Positions 4,383 through 7,644 of a DNA stretch of 7,644 nucleotides are shown one piece after another. Both the position numbers and the translations under genes were made by a program. How positions within the stretch are numbered: position 1 is the stretch's first letter; every line of letters starts with the position of its first letter. The notes below the pieces were generated by a model. It was not told the DNA's origin. It saw only the letters and a list, made by a program, of their open reading frames with translations, and made no database searches. Source of the stretch: an uncultured Clostridia bacterium (GTDB taxonomy: Bacteria; Bacillota; Clostridia; TANB77; CAG-508); NCBI GenBank assembly GCA_934149115.1, contig CAKPDW010000065.1:1-7644 (forward strand), given 5' to 3'.

Positions 4383-5921
4383 TTATTCCCATTCAATAGT
4401 TGCAGGTGGTTTTCCTGTAATATCATAAACCACTCTATTTACATGTTTAACTTCATTTACAATTCTTGCAGAAACTTTTTCCAAAATTTCATATGGAATT
4501 TTACTCCATGTTGCTGTCATAAAATCAGATGTCGTAACAGCTCTCAATGCAACAGTGTAATCATAAGTTCTCTCATCACCCATAACACCAACACTTTTCA
4601 AGTTTGTTAAAACTGCAAAATATTGATTAATATCCCTATCTAATTTAGCATTTGCAATTTCTTCTCTAAATATGTAATCTGCTTCTCTTAAAATACTTAA
4701 CTTATCCTCTGTAATATCTCCAATAACTCTAATTGCAAGTCCTGGACCTGGAAATGGTTGTCTGTAAACTAAGAACTCTGGAAGTCCTAATTCAACTCCA
4801 ACTTTTCTTACTTCATCTTTAAACAAATCTCTAAGTGGTTCAATAATTTCTTTAAAATCAACACAGTCTGGTAATCCTCCAACATTATGATGACTCTTAA
4901 TCTTAGCACCAACACCTACACCACTTTCTATTACATCAGGATAAATTGTTCCTTGTATTAAGTAATCTACCTGACCTAATTTTTTACCTTCATCTTCGAA
5001 TACTCTTATAAATTCTTCACCAATTATTTTTCTCTTCTTCTCTGGATCATCAACTCCTGCAAGCTTAGATAAAAATCTTTCTCTTGCATCAACTTTAATG
5101 AAATTAACATCAAATTGCTTTGTAAAAATTTCTTCAACTTCTTCAGCTTCATTTTTTCTAAGCAATCCATGATCAACAAAAATACATGTTAAGTTCTTAC
5201 CAATTGCCCTATTTACAAGTGCTGCAGCTACAGATGAATCAACTCCACCAGACAAAGCACATACAGCTTTTCTATCTCCAATTTTTTCTCTAATTAATTT
5301 GATTTGCTCTTCAACAAATGAATTCATTTTCCAATTACCTTCGCAACCACAAACATTATATAAGAAATTGTGAATAATCTTAACACCATTTTTAGTATGA
5401 TTTACTTCTGGGTGAAATTGAATACCATAAAACTTCTTCTCAACATTTTGCATAGCAGCAAACTTACAATCAGGTGTATCACCTATTTTTTCAAAATCAT
5501 CAGGTATTCTTTCAACATAATCCATATGGCTCATTAAGCAAGTATTAACATCTTCAAATCCTTCAAATAATAAAGACTTATTATCTATGTTAACATTAAT
5601 CTCACCGAACTCTCTTTTATATGCTCTTCTAACCTCTCCACCAAGCATATGAGTCATAAGTTGCATACCATAACAAATTCCCAAAATAGGAATACCTAAT
5701 TCAAAAATTCTTTTATCACATTTTGGAGCATCATCTAAATAAACACTTGCTGGTCCTCCTGTGAATATAATTCCCTTTGGATTTTTTTCAATAATCTTTT
5801 CAACTGGTGTATTAAAAGGCAAAATCTCACAAAAAACATTACACTCTCTAACACGTCTAGCTATTAACTGATTATATTGCCCATAAAAATCTAATACTAT
5901 AATCAATTCTTTATTTTCCAT
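4383..5921 (-). CDS. guaA: GMP synthase, glutamine-hydrolysing
   Basis: Cytosolic enzyme that makes GMP from XMP, ATP and glutamine, the last step of guanine nucleotide synthesis. At 512 aa it has the usual length. The N-terminal class I glutamine amidotransferase domain (about 1-190) has the nucleophile Cys83 in GICYGMQ and the His170/Glu172 pair in FHPEVNH. The ATP pyrophosphatase domain follows, with the P-loop SGGVDSS (224-230) and IFVDHGLLR (247-255). The C-terminal dimerisation domain carries RQPFPGPGLAIR (387-398) and the family ending KPPATIEWE. All key residues are present. The start ATG 5921 has GGAAGGA 8 nt upstream. It follows guaB after 26 nt, and a hairpin terminator follows it. 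It is surely co-transcribed with guaB. Confidence 0.98.
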   Translation of the reverse strand: MENKELIIVLDFYGQYNQLIARRVRECNVFCEILPFNTPVEKIIEKNPKGIIFTGGPASVYLDDAPKCDKRIFELGIPILGICYGMQLMTHMLGGEVRRAYKREFGEINVNIDNKSLLFEGFEDVNTCLMSHMDYVERIPDDFEKIGDTPDCKFAAMQNVEKKFYGIQFHPEVNHTKNGVKIIHNFLYNVCGCEGNWKMNSFVEEQIKLIREKIGDRKAVCALSGGVDSSVAAALVNRAIGKNLTCIFVDHGLLRKNEAEEVEEIFTKQFDVNFIKVDARERFLSKLAGVDDPEKKRKIIGEEFIRVFEDEGKKLGQVDYLIQGTIYPDVIESGVGVGAKIKSHHNVGGLPDCVDFKEIIEPLRDLFKDEVRKVGVELGLPEFLVYRQPFPGPGLAIRVIGDITEDKLSILREADYIFREEIANAKLDRDINQYFAVLTNLKSVGVMGDERTYDYTVALRAVTTSDFMTATWSKIPYEILEKVSARIVNEVKHVNRVVYDITGKPPATIEWE

Positions 5922-5947
5922 TATAACAATCCTTCCAATTTATATTT

Positions 5948-7456
5948 TTATGCTTTAGTCTCGATTTCCTTTAAAATAACATCATGTGCAGAACCTTCTT
6001 TAATACTAATATTTGAAACTAATGTCAAACGTGCTTTTTGATGGAATTCTGGTATTGTAATAGAACCACAATTGCACATTGTTGATTTTATTTTATTAAC
6101 TGTAATATTCAAATTATCTTTTAATGGTCCAGCATATGGAATATATGAATCAACACCTTCTTCAAAGCTTAATTTATTTTTTGTTTTATCTCCTAAATCA
6201 TATCTTTGCCAATTTCTAGCTCTGTTTGATCCTTCACCCCAGTATTCTTTAACATAATTATTTCCAACTTTTACAACTCTTGTTGGACTCTCATCAAATC
6301 TAGCAAAATATCTACCCATCATTACGAAATCTGCACCAAAAGCTAATGCTAAAGTAATATGATAATCATGTACAATTCCACCATCAGAACATACTGGAAT
6401 ATATACACCTGTTTTTTCGAAATATTCATCTCTTGCTTTAACAACCTCTATTAAAGCACTGGCTTGACCTCTACCTATACCTTTTTGTTCTCTAGTAATA
6501 CAGATAGAACCTCCACCAACACCGACTTTTATAAAGTCAGCACCAGCTTCTGCTAAATATAAAAATCCTTCTTTGTCAACTACATTTCCAGCTCCAATTT
6601 TTACATTGTTTCCATACTTTTCTCTAACAAAATCTATTGTATTTTTTTGCCATACTGAATATCCATCTGATGAATCAATACATAAAATATCAACACCTGC
6701 ATCTACTAAAGCAGGAATTCTTTCTTCATAATCTCTTGTATTTACCCCTGCACCTACTATATATCTTTTGTTTTCATCTAATAATGAATTTGGATTATTC
6801 TTTCTATCTTCATAATCTTTTCTGAAAACTAAAAATTCCAAATTATCATCTTCATCCAATATTGGTAAACAACTAACTTTGTTTTCCCAAATTACATCAT
6901 TTGCTTCATCTAGAGAAATACCTTTTCTCGCAAAAACAACTTTATCTTTAGGCATCATGAAATTATCAATTGGTTCATCTAAATTAACTCTAGAAATTCT
7001 ATAATCTTTATCAGTAACTAATCCCAAAAATTTTCCTTTACTTGTTCCATCTTCTGTAATCATAACAGTTGAGTGACCTGTTTGTTTTATCAACTCAATA
7101 ACATCTCTTAAAGGTGTTCCACCTTTTACGTTTGAATCACTATTAATAAAACCTGCTTTACATTTTTTAACTTCTCTAACCATCTTTGCTTCAGATTCTA
7201 TTGATTGTGAACCATAAATAAAAGAACATCCCCCTTCTCTAGCAAGTGCAACTGCCATTTTTTCTCCTGAAACAGCTTGCATAATTGCTGATACAAACGG
7301 AATGTTTGCACATAATTCTGGTTCTTCACCTTTTTTGAATTTTGTAAGTGGTGTTTTTAAACTTACATTTGATGGAATACATCTCTCATCTGTTAAATTT
7401 GGTAATAATAAATACTCGTTAAAAGTTCTAGAAATATCATTTAGTATCTCTGACAT
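5948..7456 (-). CDS. guaB: Inosine-5'-monophosphate dehydrogenase, Tritrichomonas-like type
   Basis: NAD-dependent oxidation of IMP to XMP, the committed step to GMP. The protein has 502 aa. The TIM barrel starts at about 10 and is interrupted by two CBS domains (about 100-220, including HSTVMITEDG and VSCLPILDEDD), which sense nucleotides in many relatives. The catalytic loop is GGGSICITR with Cys319. The substrate Asp is Asp261 (CIDSSDG), and the flap dyad is Arg418-Tyr419 in ARNWQRYD. These numbers equal those of the T. foetus enzyme, and stretches such as GEKMAVALAREGG, REQKGIGRGQ, RYFARF and KSTMCNCG resemble it, not the usual bacterial GuaB. ATG 7456 has a perfect AGGAGG six bases upstream. 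It is first in the operon with guaA. The unusual subtype may affect sensitivity to IMPDH inhibitors such as mycophenolic acid (inference). Confidence 0.97.
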   Translation of the reverse strand: MSEILNDISRTFNEYLLLPNLTDERCIPSNVSLKTPLTKFKKGEEPELCANIPFVSAIMQAVSGEKMAVALAREGGCSFIYGSQSIESEAKMVREVKKCKAGFINSDSNVKGGTPLRDVIELIKQTGHSTVMITEDGTSKGKFLGLVTDKDYRISRVNLDEPIDNFMMPKDKVVFARKGISLDEANDVIWENKVSCLPILDEDDNLEFLVFRKDYEDRKNNPNSLLDENKRYIVGAGVNTRDYEERIPALVDAGVDILCIDSSDGYSVWQKNTIDFVREKYGNNVKIGAGNVVDKEGFLYLAEAGADFIKVGVGGGSICITREQKGIGRGQASALIEVVKARDEYFEKTGVYIPVCSDGGIVHDYHITLALAFGADFVMMGRYFARFDESPTRVVKVGNNYVKEYWGEGSNRARNWQRYDLGDKTKNKLSFEEGVDSYIPYAGPLKDNLNITVNKIKSTMCNCGSITIPEFHQKARLTLVSNISIKEGSAHDVILKEIETKA

Positions 7457-7515
7457 AAAAAACCTCCTAAAATATTATTTTTTGTTTTGATAAAAACAAT
7501 GTATGTTAATTATAG

Positions 7516-7544
7516 ATTTTATAACATTTTTGAAGATTTTTCAA
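7516..7544 (-). promoter_or_regulatory. Likely promoter of the guaBA operon
   Basis: On the minus strand TTGAAA (7544-7539), a 17-nt spacer and TAAAAT (7521-7516) lie about 60 nt before the guaB start. The leader is too short for a purine riboswitch aptamer and no PurR box was recognised. The remaining bases to 7644 are AT-rich and hold nothing I can name. Confidence 0.6.
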
Positions 7545-7644
7545 GCTTTTTAGCCAAATTTACCGTTTTCCTTAATTTTATTTTTAAATTCCACTTTTAG
7601 TATGTACTGAATTTAGTTTTATACAAAAAAATGATAAAATATTA

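Noticed and set aside
6072..7490. Three short open frames on + within guaB
   Set aside because: They are antisense shadows of a strongly conserved enzyme; composition follows the opposite strand.
7457..7644. Purine riboswitch or PurR box upstream of guaB
   Set aside because: The leader after the likely promoter is only about 50 nt and no conserved aptamer core or CCGAAC-type box is present.

Overview
The window is about 7.6 kb of very AT-rich DNA with strong AGGAGG-type ribosome binding sites, a class B sortase and intrinsic terminators with T tracts. This points to a low-GC Gram-positive bacterium, most likely an uncultured gut-type Clostridia/Firmicutes member. That placement rests on gene content and base composition, not on a search.

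The right part (4383-7456, minus strand) is core metabolism: guaB (IMP dehydrogenase) then guaA (GMP synthase) in a two-gene operon with a 26-nt gap. Together they convert IMP to XMP to GMP. The guaB product closely resembles the unusual IMP dehydrogenase of the protozoan Tritrichomonas foetus, down to identical catalytic residue numbers. Just downstream is a tRNA-Gln(CTG) with its own promoter and a strong terminator. The guaA terminator hairpin overlaps the tRNA start region.

The middle (1558-3849, minus strand) lies on the 3' side of the tRNA gene and looks accessory. It holds an alpha/beta-hydrolase-like gene whose coding continues in another frame after a run of six A's, so it is frameshifted or recoded. 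A short hypothetical protein of 161 aa follows in the same operon.

The left-centre (about 550-1550) is a graveyard of mobile DNA. It holds an origin of transfer with the MobV (pMV158-type) nick sequence and a MobV relaxase cut to its first 96 residues, still carrying the nucleophile His22. Upstream is an almost unbroken chain of hairpins and a possible holin-like type I toxin peptide. Two short coding remnants lie on the minus strand. A leader-like motif (ACTTRCTA...GACTACCTRTGAAA) occurs both here (829-850) and between the tRNA and the hydrolase (4038-4062).

The far left (1-509, minus strand) is the N-terminal part of a class B sortase that runs off the window edge.

The best candidates for something undescribed are the hydrolase/161-aa gene pair with its possible recoding site, the hairpin chain with the oriT, and the repeated leader motif next to short hydrophobic frames.
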